A stretch of 64,000 bases of DNA from Lachnospiraceae bacterium (GCA_028694115.1 JAQUUB010000008.1:1-64000); one strand, 5' to 3'. Numbered from the stretch's first letter, positions 46,852 to 55,573 are shown. Program-made: numbers and translations. The notes: generated by a model not told the origin, from the letters alone.

Positions 46852-47787
46852 CTATTTACAATATTGGTCGTAGGTTCTATTACAAAGTCTGTCCATCATA
46901 CGTACTTCCTCTTTCCATGTTTCAAAGAGAAGGGCATCATCCTGTACACGGCTCTTTGTTTCAATCGGTAACTTTTCAATTTCTTTTAAATGGAATTTTG
47001 CGTTTACTGGATATAACTGTCTCTCAATCAATGAGGATGCCATTAATACTTCTTGAACATCATCCGCAGATTTTTTTTCTGCATTTTTGCATAACCAAAC
47101 CCATAATTCTGGATGGAAGTTTGCCATAATTCCACTGTATCCTGCTGCTCCATCCCTAATTGACTCTAATGCTGTTGTTGCATTTGCATTGTAAAGTTTT
47201 AAATTACTTCCGCTGATGGCAGCCAATTTTTCTCTTATCTCTGATTCAATACAACAGGTATCTTTTAAGAAGTAAAATCTTCCGGTATCCGCTATCTCTT
47301 TTATTACACGAACTGATAAAAGTCGTTTATACGGTCTCGGACATTCATATGCACCTAATTTGATATCTTCATCAATCATACTTTCAAGTTTATGATAATT
47401 TGAAATCCACACATCGTCACTTTCCTCTTCATTAGCTAGACGATTTGTTAAAAGAATGACTGCATCAACACCCAATTTCCATACTGCATTAATTTCTTTT
47501 GCCTGATCCTCCAGGCTATCTGATGTAACACCACTCGCAACAACTGGAACTCTGCCCTTTACTGCTTTTACTGTTATATCAACAATTTTTAATCTTTCTT
47601 CATAGGACAATTCAAATATTTCACTTGATTGACAAGCAGCAAATAATCCGCTAACGCCATGATCAATATACCAATCTACTAAAGCTATTAAGCCTTTTTC
47701 ATCTATTTTTCCTTCTTTGGTAAATGGCGTCAGCATAACTGGCCATACTCCTCCTGGAAAATTATTTTTAGGAAATACAACTGACAT
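46852..47787 (-). CDS. DapA-family aldolase/synthase (DHDPS-like)
   Basis: Class I Schiff-base TIM-barrel enzyme of the DHDPS/N-acetylneuraminate lyase superfamily, 311 residues. PGGVWPVMLTPFTKEGKIDEKGLIALVDWYIDHGVSGLFAACQSSE is the N-terminal block with the GxxE-like carboxylate site (here CQSSE), the catalytic Lys is in GRFYFLKDTCC, and the Tyr is in LGAYECPRPYKR. The diverged catalytic-loop sequence and sugar context favour a 2-keto-3-deoxy sugar acid aldolase or dehydratase over lysine synthesis. It is the first gene of the operon, with AGGAGG before its ATG. Confidence 0.85.
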   Translation of the reverse strand: MSVVFPKNNFPGGVWPVMLTPFTKEGKIDEKGLIALVDWYIDHGVSGLFAACQSSEIFELSYEERLKIVDITVKAVKGRVPVVASGVTSDSLEDQAKEINAVWKLGVDAVILLTNRLANEEESDDVWISNYHKLESMIDEDIKLGAYECPRPYKRLLSVRVIKEIADTGRFYFLKDTCCIESEIREKLAAISGSNLKLYNANATTALESIRDGAAGYSGIMANFHPELWVWLCKNAEKKSADDVQEVLMASSLIERQLYPVNAKFHLKEIEKLPIETKSRVQDDALLFETWKEEVRMMDRLCNRTYDQYCK

Positions 47788-47835
47788 TTTACTCCTCCTT
47801 TATTATCTGTTTACCTAATCACCTGTACTACAGCT

Positions 47836-47871
47836 ATACTACCATGCATCCTATTTGGTGTCTATTGACAC
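47836..47871 (-). promoter_or_regulatory. Promoter and candidate GntR operator
   Basis: On the minus strand TAGACA (47859-47864) and TAGTAT (47836-47841) are 17 bases apart, about 50 bases before the DapA-like gene. The perfect inverted repeat GTGTC-TATT-GACAC (47858-47871) overlaps the -35 element, a place where bound regulator would block RNA polymerase. Assignment to the GntR protein is inference. Confidence 0.55.
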
Positions 47872-47957
47872 ATTATTTAAAAATGAGACTTTGTTTTTGT
47901 GCATTTTCACTATAGTCCAATATTGCTCTAATATATTTCGAATGCAACATGCAATAA

Positions 47958-48002
47958 AAAGCGTAGTAGAAATGCCTTTTTATCGACTTTCTACTACGCT
48001 TT
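47958..48002. repeat. Perfect 15-base inverted repeat, orphan hairpin
   Basis: AAAGCGTAGTAGAAA (47958-47972) and TTTCTACTACGCTTT (47988-48002) pair perfectly around a 15-base loop. On the minus strand a T-rich tail follows, so it looks like a terminator for transcripts from the right, but no minus gene ends near. It is upstream of the promoter of the sugar operon. The 374-base gap between 47787 and 48162 holds this, the two promoters and no gene that I can see. Confidence 0.6.
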
Positions 48003-48104
48003 ACATATTAATATTTGCTTTTTTCTTCCCGTTATTCATTTGTACTAGTTTTTACGCAGAGACCATTTCAACCTTATTAATTTGATAAATCAGTATGCAA
48101 TGGT

Positions 48105-48131
48105 ACCTTTTCTTGAATTATACATACATTA
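48105..48131 (+). promoter_or_regulatory. Sigma-K-type promoter of the collagen-like gene
   Basis: AC (48105-48106), 16 bases, then CATACATTA (48123-48131) is an exact match to the sigma-K consensus as I know it (AC, N16-17, CATANNNTA). It lies 30 bases before the ATG. A late mother-cell promoter would fit a spore-surface protein. Confidence 0.6.
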
Positions 48132-48161
48132 AATTATATCATTATTTAAAAGGAATAAAAC

Positions 48162-48776
48162 ATGGATGTAGATAATAGCGATAATTTCACATATATTAAT
48201 TCTGGTAATTTAGAATACGATAAATTTAAAGCATCAAATAATAATGAATTTGACCCAGAAGAAATTAATCTATCGCAAGGACCACCAAGGAGACCTGATA
48301 GACCTGATGGACCTGGTGGTCCTTTTGGTCCAGGTGGTCCTTTTGGTCCAGGTGGACCTAGTGGACCTGGTGGTCCTAGTGGACCTGGTGGTCCTTTGGG
48401 ACCTTCTGGACCTTCTGGACCTTCTGGACCTTCTGGACCTCCTGGACCTCCTGGAAACTCTTCTCATCGGCAGCCACCACGAATGCCACCACCTTACCCA
48501 GCCCCACGATTGCCAAGAGGCATGGTAGTTCCGTCTCCTGGAACATCAGAGTTTAATGTTCAATACCATGATCTTAATCGATTTAATAATTTTGACAGAA
48601 ACATGAGATTTTGTCTTAACCGTTTTACATTTATTTGGCAATGGCACGGCAGGACATTTTGGTTCTATCCGATTTTTATTAACCGTTGGTCGGTAGAAGG
48701 CTTTATTTGGAATGGAAACCGTTGGGTTTATGATCGTGTTAATTTGAACAGCATTTTTTTCTACCAGTGTTTCTAG
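48162..48776 (+). CDS. Collagen-like protein, probable spore surface
   Basis: 204-residue protein in three parts. The N-terminus (1-45) is acidic and Asn-rich; residues about 46-98 are collagen-type Gly-X-Y triplets, mainly [12 protein letters not shown] and GPSGPS and closing GPPGPPG; a Pro-rich link follows ([14 protein letters not shown]). The last 70 residues are rich in Trp, Phe and Arg ([33 protein letters not shown]), resembling small spore-coat proteins. No signal peptide, consistent with a mother-cell coat or exosporium protein. Its promoter looks sigma-K-type. An AGGA at 48151 is the ribosome site. Confidence 0.8.
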   Translation: MDVDNSDNFTYINSGNLEYDKFKASNNNEFDPEEINLSQGPPRRPDRPDGPGGPFGPGGPFGPGGPSGPGGPSGPGGPLGPSGPSGPSGPSGPPGPPGNSSHRQPPRMPPPYPAPRLPRGMVVPSPGTSEFNVQYHDLNRFNNFDRNMRFCLNRFTFIWQWHGRTFWFYPIFINRWSVEGFIWNGNRWVYDRVNLNSIFFYQCF

Positions 48777-48779
48777 ATT

Positions 48780-48805
48780 GAGGGAGTTCATTCTCCCTCT
48801 TTTTT
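48780..48805 (+). terminator. Terminator of the collagen-like gene
   Basis: GAGGGAG / CTCCCTC with a 6-base loop is followed by TTTTTT. It lacks a T run on the opposite side, so it does not obviously stop rnjA transcripts. Confidence 0.9.
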
Positions 48806-48828
48806 AGGCTCCATTAATCATTCATGAA

Positions 48829-50493
48829 TTAAACTTCCATAATGATTGGTAAAATTACTGGAGTTCTCTTCATTTCTTTCCAAATAAAATCTCCAATATC
48901 ATCCTTAAGAGCAGCTTTGATTTTTCCCCATTCCCTAGTATTCTTACATTTTTCCAAGCTTTTTCCTGCAACCTGTCTAACCTTTGTCATTAATTCATCT
49001 GACTCTCTAACATAAACAAAACCTCTGGACACAACATCTGGCCCAGCTACTATCTGATTACTGTTCTTCTCGATTCCTATCACAACTATGACTAATCCAT
49101 TCTCAGACAAACTGTGCCTGTCCTTAATAACAATATTACCAACATCACCAACGCCAATTCCATCGACAAATACTTCTCTTGCTTTTACTTGTCCATTAAT
49201 ACCGCCTTGCTTTTGTGAAAGTTCCAAAACATTACCTGAATGTAATACAAATATATTTTCATCCGGTATTCCTATAGATTTAGCCAGTTTTTCCTGTGCT
49301 TTTAAATGTTTAAATTCGCCATGCACCGGAATCACATAATGTGGCTTTAAAAGTGAATAAATAAGTTTTAACTCTTCCTGACAGGCATGTCCGGAAACAT
49401 GGGTATCTTGATAAATAACATCAGCACCTTTTCTAGAAAGCTCATTTATAACCCTCGATACTGCCTTCTCATTTCCTGGAATTGGAGTCGAACTGAAGAT
49501 TACCTTATCTCCAGGTTTAATCGTAATGATTTTATGTGTCGAGTCAGCCATACGGGAAAGACCTGCCATATTTTCCCCCTGACTTCCAGTTGTGATGATA
49601 ACCAGTTTCTCATCTGGGTAATTCTTCATTTCCTCCACTTCAATGACCGTATTCTCCGGAATATCAATGTAACCTAGTTCTGATGCCACTTTAATAACAT
49701 TAACCATACTTCTTCCTTGTATGACAACTTTTCTTTTAAATTTATATGCCGTACTTATAATCTGATTCACCCTATCAACATTGGATGCAAAGGTTGCAAT
49801 AATCATTCTGCTAGTCGTATTGTCTGCAAAAAGTGTATCAAAAGTTTTTGCCACCAATCTTTCAGATATAGTAAATCCAGGTCTCTGTGCATTGGTACTG
49901 TCACACATCAATGCAAGAACCCCTTTTTTCCCAATTTCTGCAAACCTCTGTAAATCGATTGCATCACCAAATAATGGAGTGTAATCAATCTTAAAATCTC
50001 CTGTATGCAGAATTGTCCCTGCAGGTGATGTAATCGCCAATGCAGACGCATCAGCTATACTGTGATTTGTCTTTATAAATTCTACACGAAACGCACCTAA
50101 ATTAATGGATTGCCCATGCTTTACTACTTTTCTTTTTGTATTTCTTAAAAGGTTATGATCCTTAAGCTTTATCTCAATCAATCCTTGTGTCAGCTTTGTT
50201 GCATATATTGGAAGATTTAAATCTTTTAATATATAAGGAAGTGCTCCAATATGATCTTCATGACCATGCGTAATAAAAAATCCCTTTACTTTATCTCTGT
50301 TTTCTAACAAATAGGAAAAATCAGGTATAACCAGATCAATTCCAAGCATATCGTCCTCTGGAAATGAAATTCCGCAATCCACTACAATAATACAATCTTC
50401 ATATTCAAAAGCAGTAATATTCATTCCAATCTTTTCAAGTCCTCCAAGCGGAATAATTTTTACTTTTTTTTCTTTCAGTTCTTTTTCTTTCAT
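48829..50493 (-). CDS. rnj: Ribonuclease J
   Basis: Beta-CASP metallo-nuclease with endo- and 5'-to-3' exonuclease activity, central to mRNA decay in Firmicutes. The metal site is in FFITHGHEDHIGALPYIL; LHTGDFKIDYTP, LALMCDSTNAQRPG and IIATFASNVDRVNQIISTA follow, with ITTGSQGENMAGLSRMA (beta-CASP), HVSGHACQEELKLI and YVIPVHGEFKHLKAQEKLA. ATG at 50493 has AAAGGTGA upstream; a longer frame to 50547 overlaps the helD remnant. A 555-residue protein. Whether this is J1 or J2 is not clear. Confidence 0.95.
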   Translation of the reverse strand: MKEKELKEKKVKIIPLGGLEKIGMNITAFEYEDCIIVVDCGISFPEDDMLGIDLVIPDFSYLLENRDKVKGFFITHGHEDHIGALPYILKDLNLPIYATKLTQGLIEIKLKDHNLLRNTKRKVVKHGQSINLGAFRVEFIKTNHSIADASALAITSPAGTILHTGDFKIDYTPLFGDAIDLQRFAEIGKKGVLALMCDSTNAQRPGFTISERLVAKTFDTLFADNTTSRMIIATFASNVDRVNQIISTAYKFKRKVVIQGRSMVNVIKVASELGYIDIPENTVIEVEEMKNYPDEKLVIITTGSQGENMAGLSRMADSTHKIITIKPGDKVIFSSTPIPGNEKAVSRVINELSRKGADVIYQDTHVSGHACQEELKLIYSLLKPHYVIPVHGEFKHLKAQEKLAKSIGIPDENIFVLHSGNVLELSQKQGGINGQVKAREVFVDGIGVGDVGNIVIKDRHSLSENGLVIVVIGIEKNSNQIVAGPDVVSRGFVYVRESDELMTKVRQVAGKSLEKCKNTREWGKIKAALKDDIGDFIWKEMKRTPVILPIIMEV

Positions 50494-50512
50494 AGAATCA
50501 CCTTTCAGTTTT

Positions 50513-50806
50513 TTATTTTTCAAGCCATCTTGTTTTTTCACCAACATAGGTTAGGGATAATTTGTGCATAGCTCTAGTGCACGCTACATATAACATTTTT
50601 CGATCCATTTCCGATTGATATTCTTCTTTTGAAACATTTGGTATCAATACCTGATCAAATTCAAGTCCTTTTGACATATGAGAACTTGTGATAATAATAC
50701 CATCCTTAAATTCATTACTTTTAAAATCCAGTAAATGAATTTCTTTCGTAAAAATATCTATCTTTATTAAATCAATTCTTGCAAATAAGAGATTATCAGG
50801 AAATCC
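50513..50806 (-). pseudogene. helD: HelD helicase, C-terminal remnant
   Basis: On the minus strand a stretch of about 97 codons encodes helicase motif V (SSHMSKGLEFDQVLIP) and motif VI (MLYVACTRAMHKLSLTYVGE), then ends at TAA just before rnj. This is the end of HelD, the UvrD-like factor that frees RNA polymerase from DNA, normally about 700 residues. An in-frame TGA sits just upstream at 50807-50809, and no helicase sequence lies beyond. So only the tail survives, apparently after a deletion or insertion event to its left. No start codon gives a functional protein. Confidence 0.85.
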
Positions 50807-50878
50807 TCACAAAAAAATCGTTATTCTGCGGTTTTTAAAACAAAGCCGTAAAATACCGATTCCTAAAAATTAACCAAA

Positions 50879-51076
50879 CTAAATATAACGTTCTCCTTTT
50901 TTTCGTTCGATAAATTCAAGCAAATCATCCATCTTAACTCTCCAGCTTCTTCCTATTTTAAAGCTTGGAAGAGAACCACTTTGCACTAATTTGTATGTTG
51001 TTACTTCACTAATTTTCAAATACTCTGCGACTTCTGTTATTGTCATAATTTTCGAGGTTTCTTTATTGTCTTCCAT
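50879..51076 (-). CDS. Excisionase-type HTH protein
   Basis: 65-residue protein of the excisionase/AlpA (HTH_17) type: MTITEVAEYLKISEVTTYKLVQSGSLPSFKIGRSWRVKMDDLLEFI is one complete MerR-like winged helix. Such proteins are regulators or excisionases of mobile elements, or stand-alone DNA-binding proteins. It sits beside the truncated helD and has no integrase partner in view. AAGG before the ATG is a weak ribosome site. Confidence 0.8.
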   Translation of the reverse strand: MEDNKETSKIMTITEVAEYLKISEVTTYKLVQSGSLPSFKIGRSWRVKMDDLLEFIERKKGERYI

Positions 51077-51213
51077 TTTATACCTTCTTTTTCAATTATT
51101 TAGACTTTAGACTTTTTTATTGTACCACAATATCATTTAAATAAAAATAATAAGATTTAATATATTTTATTTGTTTCTAATATAATCTTTTATAACCTTT
51201 TATAAAGAATCAA

Positions 51214-51236
51214 GGCCACTCCCGATGGAAGTGACC
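51214..51236 (-). terminator. Terminator of the second collagen-like gene
   Basis: GGCCACTCCC and GGAAGTGACC pair with two non-Watson-Crick positions around a 3-base loop. On the minus strand a T-rich segment follows. About 35 bases after the stop codon. Confidence 0.6.
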
Positions 51237-51271
51237 CTGAAAAATTCAGTTGCTTGGAGGCACTGTAAATA

Positions 51272-52108
51272 TTAGCTTATCATTTCAACCGTTACCGTAA
51301 AGCTTTCAACTGCATCAACTGCAGCTGTTGTGGTTTTGTGGAATAATAATGCCACATTGCTGCTTGCTGAAACATAAAACTCTTTTGCAAATGGGATACT
51401 ATCGCCAGTAGCTGCAGAATCTACCGAAATATAGCTACCCGGTACAGCCACTGCATCAATCACCGCTTGGAAAGCACCTCTGTTTCCTGCTGCTTCTCCT
51501 CTATAATTTCCTGCATAGAATACTCTATATAATCCAGGTACTAAATTTATGCTGTTTGGTGCAGTATAGGTTATTTCTCTTCCACTTTCAAATACCCGAG
51601 CACCTAAATCAACTCTTGCTGCTGCTGTAGCTCCTGCCTGGGAACCGGAATTGAGTACTCTTAATATATTTCTAACACTTGGTCTTGGTGGTGGGCAGTG
51701 TGGGCAGTGTGGACATTTTGGACATTTGGGGCACGGTGGGCATGGTGGATATGGTGGGAATGGTGGATATGGCATTGGTGGGCATGGTCTTGGTGGGCAT
51801 GGTCTTGGTGGGCAAATTGGACCTACTGGACCTATTGGACCTACTGGGCCTATTGGACAAATCGGGCATACTGGACAAATTGGGCCTACTGGACCCATTG
51901 GACCCATCTGACCGTCTGAGTCTACTGGACCGTCATATCCCATTGGACCATCATAGCCTCTTGGACCATCATAGCCTCTTGGACCGTCAAAGTCTCTTGG
52001 ACCGTCAAATCCCATTGGACCATCAAAGCCTCTTGGACCAATGGGTCCCATTGGAAAACAAGGTCTGCAACAACATGGTCTACAACGATTATTAAAAAGG
52101 CAACACAT
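51272..52108 (-). CDS. Collagen-like protein with Cys-Pro triplets and BclA-like C-domain
   Basis: 278-residue protein in four parts. Residues 1-20 are Cys-rich (seven Cys). Residues 21-98 are Gly-X-Y triplets ([18 protein letters not shown]), in which Gly is replaced by Asp at 39 and 63 and by Cys at 78, 81 and 84. Residues 99-140 form a Pro/Cys tract, first CPPRP and then [15 protein letters not shown] triplets. The C-terminal 135 residues resemble the jelly-roll domain of exosporium Bcl[42 protein letters not shown] and a final beta strand. Its -10 element CATATAATA (complement of 52144-52152) fits sigma-K or sigma-E, but the -35 is not clear. Confidence 0.8.
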   Translation of the reverse strand: MCCLFNNRCRPCCCRPCFPMGPIGPRGFDGPMGFDGPRDFDGPRGYDGPRGYDGPMGYDGPVDSDGQMGPMGPVGPICPVCPICPIGPVGPIGPVGPICPPRPCPPRPCPPMPYPPFPPYPPCPPCPKCPKCPHCPHCPPPRPSVRNILRVLNSGSQAGATAAARVDLGARVFESGREITYTAPNSINLVPGLYRVFYAGNYRGEAAGNRGAFQAVIDAVAVPGSYISVDSAATGDSIPFAKEFYVSASSNVALLFHKTTTAAVDAVESFTVTVEMIS

Positions 52109-52326
52109 ATATTTTTTACTCCTTTAATTTCTTATCTATACTATATTATATGCATTTTCCTATAATTTGACACATTTTTACAAATAATTACATACTATAA
52201 TAGGTTGAATTTTTTTATTATTTCATCTTTTAAGGTACTTCAATGAAAATATGAAATATAATAGAATAGATGGTCTAATATAAATATCCAATTTCGTTAC
52301 CACATTGTGATATAGTAGGAGGTATT

Positions 52327-53715
52327 GTGCAAGAGGATTTCGATTTTTTAGATAGTTTAAATCAAGTAAATGACTGGTACTTATCCAGTTCAATCAATAA
52401 AGATTCCTGTAATGCAGCAAACAATATTTCTTTATCTATGGAGCCCCTTCTACTTTTTCGAATTGAGTTCTCATCATTAAATACGGCTTCCTCTTTCCTT
52501 GAAATCTTCGAAATACTCCTACTAACCTTATCGTTTGAACATACTCTTTTTCTCTACTTTGTTCAGAATCATGCAAAGAGAATCAATTTCTATGTCGGTT
52601 TTATTTCTAATTCAAGTAATGCGAAAACAGCCAAACTTTGGGAAGACGAATTACACTTAAATCAAGAAATATTAACCAGCTTCATAAAAGACAATCTGTT
52701 AGACGCCCATTTATATCTTGTTTCAGAACCATTTATAAAAGACATTTTAGCCAATCTAACTACTTATCCATCTGTTTCATGTATGGAAGGTTGCTATGGT
52801 AAACTGATTGTACCTAATGAAACCCCCACTTCAAATCTCTTTTGTAATTTAATTGAGGATGTAGATTTTTCAGTACTCTATATTTTAAAACCAATTCCCA
52901 TTACAAGTATTAAAGCAATGGAGGCTAAAACCAATGAAGCAATTGATGCACTTAATTCATTGGGTAATTCAACAAAAATAAGAACTCTATTAGACAGCGG
53001 TTCTTGTACCTCTTCAAATACCATATCAGGAACCTTTACAAATTCCAACTCCCGAACTTGTAGTAACGATCGTCGTGAGGTCTTAATAGATGTTAACGAT
53101 GATCAATTAAGTATTGACAAAGTTGCAACAAGTAAAAACTCTGCTTCTGCAAATGCTGTTACTAGAACAAGGAATAAACTAAACAGTAACTGCCTGACTA
53201 AACTTCTGACAGCTACCGATTCCTGTAATCAGTCAAAGACTAATATGCAAAGCACGGCCATAAATACTACGGAAAAAAACAGCAATACGGGTGCAAAAGA
53301 TTGGTCCCAGTTTCTGTCCGACACGATAAAAAGAAGATTGCAAATTGGGATATCTAATGGTCTCTATTTATGTTGTACCACTCTTTTTTGTGACTCAAAC
53401 TGTGGTCGCTTAAAATTGGGGACAGCATTAACAAAGGTGGCATCGATTCCTTCCACCTACGCTCCACTAAAATCTTTTCCTGTAAAGCCTGACTCTACCT
53501 ATTTATCATCTATTTATCAACTACAAATACCAACCTGTACATTCTCGAATTCCAATATCAATAACCAGACACGAACTTTACTTAGTCAGTATATTGAGAA
53601 AGACAATGGTTACTATGGTAGCTTCCTAACAAGCCATGAGTTTAGTACTTTAATTACAAACTATCTATCTTGTCCTTCTACCTCACAAAATGAGAAGAAT
53701 TCACTACTCATGTAA
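52327..53715 (+). CDS. Unrecognised protein, possibly N-part of a HerA/VirB4-like ATPase
   Basis: 462-residue protein. Residues 35-210 look folded, with LLFRIEFSSLNTASSFLEIFEILLLTLSFEHT and FSVLYILKPIPITSIKAMEAKTNEAIDAL, a layout I know from the N-terminal regions of DUF87/HerA-like ATPases. Residues about 215-320 are Ser/Asn/Thr-rich and probably unstructured. The last part, ending GSFLTSHEFSTLITNYL, resembles the segment just before the P-loop domain in such proteins. No Walker A is present, and the gene ends in a 12-base overlap with the convergent EAL gene. The start is GTG at 52327 with AGGAGG only four bases before it. The family assignment is tentative; it may be a split or naturally short homologue. 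Confidence 0.55.
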   Translation: MQEDFDFLDSLNQVNDWYLSSSINKDSCNAANNISLSMEPLLLFRIEFSSLNTASSFLEIFEILLLTLSFEHTLFLYFVQNHAKRINFYVGFISNSSNAKTAKLWEDELHLNQEILTSFIKDNLLDAHLYLVSEPFIKDILANLTTYPSVSCMEGCYGKLIVPNETPTSNLFCNLIEDVDFSVLYILKPIPITSIKAMEAKTNEAIDALNSLGNSTKIRTLLDSGSCTSSNTISGTFTNSNSRTCSNDRREVLIDVNDDQLSIDKVATSKNSASANAVTRTRNKLNSNCLTKLLTATDSCNQSKTNMQSTAINTTEKNSNTGAKDWSQFLSDTIKRRLQIGISNGLYLCCTTLFCDSNCGRLKLGTALTKVASIPSTYAPLKSFPVKPDSTYLSSIYQLQIPTCTFSNSNINNQTRTLLSQYIEKDNGYYGSFLTSHEFSTLITNYLSCPSTSQNEKNSLLM

Positions 53716-55449
53716 TACAATACTATTTCCTTCAATTTGCTTAGCTTTCTTTTTTAATTTTGCGAGTTTGTTTGAAAATTCTTCAATACTTGAAAATCGA
53801 TTCTTTTTATTTGTCATGATTGCCATTGATATAGAGGCAATGGAAAATGTGTCTTCAAATCCATTTCTATTTTTGGCTCTAATATACCCATTTTTCTGAT
53901 CAACAGAATTATATAAATTAATTACTCTGTCAGAAAATTTCTTACTGATCTTTTCACATGTTTTTTGTAACCCCCAATGGTCAGCAATAATTACCAGATC
54001 ATCACCACCAATATGACCCATAAATTCGTTATTTTTGCAGCATTCTGCCATGCACTTTACTAATAATTTAATCATTAAGTCTCCATTATTAAATCCATAA
54101 GCATCATTATAGGCTTTGAAATTGTCCAAATCTAAATATGCTATCGAAAAAGCATGTTCTGATGCAATACAATTTTTGACTTTCTGCTCAATTTCATTAT
54201 TACCTGGTAGATGCGTCAGCGGATTGGCTTCTGTTGCTCTTGTAACCTGAATGGTGATTGCTGTTTCTAAGAGTTCTTTTACCGTAACCATACCAAAATA
54301 TTTTGAATTTCTAGTTACTACAATTGCATCATATACATGTTCTCGTTCTCTTGCAAGTGCACGCTTAGAAACATTTTCAATTGACATATTTGCATCAACC
54401 ACCAACATTTTACTGCACACCAACTCCGATGCTTTTTTACGAGCATTTAAATTATATCCATATACTCCTCCAAGCTCCTCCATTAAATAATTTCTAGTGA
54501 TTAATCCTATTACATTTTTTTCTTTATCTAATACACATACTTCTGATACATACGAATTATTTTTTATGTATTTATATATTTCTGCTCCAAGTACATCCGC
54601 ATCCATTGGATCTTTTTCTTTGCAAATAGAATATACCTTATCGTAAATCGTTGGTTGAAAATCTGACTTTGATTGTTGAAGTTTTGCATGTTTTATCTGA
54701 CACTTGATTCCATGATCAATATCTTTAATTTTTTCTTCTGGTCTTTGAAGGAAATACCCTTGTCCATAATGCACGCCTAATTCAATAAGCGTTAACAACT
54801 CTTCTTTTGTTTCAATTCCTTCTGCGATTAGTTTAATGTTTGAAGATTTGCAAAATGATACAAAGTTTTCAACTAGAGACTTTTTCATAAAATCTTTATT
54901 GATATCTCTTACAATCGCCATATCAATTTTTAAATAATAGGGTTTTAACACACATACTCGATTGATTCCAGCATAGCCCGCTCCGAAATCATCAATTGCA
55001 ATATCATATTTTTGCATTTTGTAATGATTGATAGTTTCTTTAAAATTTTCTGGTTCATCAATCGAGCTTCTCTCCGTTATCTCAAATACGATATCTTCCG
55101 GCTGAAGTCCATATTCTTCTAAATACTTACTTGTCTCACCTGTCTTGAATTTTTCATCATGTATCACATTGGGATCAACATTTAAAAATAGTTTTTTATG
55201 ATTCAAATTTCCACATGCATTTTTCAAAGAGCCTTTCCTACATAGTGCTTCTAATTCCCAAATATGATTATATTTTACAGCCAACTGAAATAATTCTTCT
55301 GTTGTAATGCTTGTTAATTCTATGTTTATTCGGCTTAACGCTTCATAGCCTAAAATTTCTCCATCTGTCAGTGATACAATCGCCTGATAAACAGATTTTA
55401 TTTTCTTTTCTTTGAGTATTCTATGAAATTCCAATTCTTTATCCTGCAT
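53704..55449 (-). CDS. EAL-CBS-GGDEF c-di-GMP protein
   Basis: Cytoplasmic protein of 581 residues. EAL domain first: GYEALSRI, FEITERSS, DDFGAGYAG, LKIDM, EGIETKEE and YGQGYFLQRP, all catalytic residues kept. A CBS-pair follows, about residues 270-410 (VCVLDKEKNVIGLITRNYL, VTRNSKYFGMVTVKEL), then a GGDEF domain with the signature GGDDL, a variant that may still work. So it may be bifunctional with adenine-nucleotide control through CBS. Start ATG 55449 gives MQDKELEFHRIL; AAAGGA lies upstream. It is a single-gene unit. Confidence 0.9.
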   Translation of the reverse strand: MQDKELEFHRILKEKKIKSVYQAIVSLTDGEILGYEALSRINIELTSITTEELFQLAVKYNHIWELEALCRKGSLKNACGNLNHKKLFLNVDPNVIHDEKFKTGETSKYLEEYGLQPEDIVFEITERSSIDEPENFKETINHYKMQKYDIAIDDFGAGYAGINRVCVLKPYYLKIDMAIVRDINKDFMKKSLVENFVSFCKSSNIKLIAEGIETKEELLTLIELGVHYGQGYFLQRPEEKIKDIDHGIKCQIKHAKLQQSKSDFQPTIYDKVYSICKEKDPMDADVLGAEIYKYIKNNSYVSEVCVLDKEKNVIGLITRNYLMEELGGVYGYNLNARKKASELVCSKMLVVDANMSIENVSKRALAREREHVYDAIVVTRNSKYFGMVTVKELLETAITIQVTRATEANPLTHLPGNNEIEQKVKNCIASEHAFSIAYLDLDNFKAYNDAYGFNNGDLMIKLLVKCMAECCKNNEFMGHIGGDDLVIIADHWGLQKTCEKISKKFSDRVINLYNSVDQKNGYIRAKNRNGFEDTFSIASISMAIMTNKKNRFSSIEEFSNKLAKLKKKAKQIEGNSIVLHE

Positions 55450-55573
55450 ATGGTAATAAATCCTTTCGCAAAAAAACAAAATTCTCTTTTAGTTTCTAGC
55501 TTTACCATACAGTTTCAAATAAAAGTCAGCTATCATTCTGTAGTAAAATGCATATCAAATTTATGTAAAATAG

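Noticed and set aside
46852..47787. Housekeeping dapA for lysine synthesis
   Set aside because: The gene begins a GntR-controlled sugar operon and its catalytic loop is diverged from DHDPS.
47788..48161. Riboswitch in the leader of the sugar operon
   Set aside because: The promoter at 47836-47864 leaves only about 45 bases of leader, and the hairpin at 47958 lies upstream of it.
48290..48460. Possible CRISPR-like or tandem DNA repeat
   Set aside because: Units of 9 bases encode Gly-Pro-X; there are no spacers.
48244..48528. Long open frames over the collagen-like region on both strands
   Set aside because: They are mirror frames of the Gly-Pro-X repeat (Leu/Asp/Val or Arg/Ser repeats) and have no ribosome sites of their own.
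51651..52095. Trp- and Gly-rich open frames opposite the second collagen-like gene
   Set aside because: Composition comes from the GPx/CPx repeat read on the other strand; the minus-strand gene explains the region fully.
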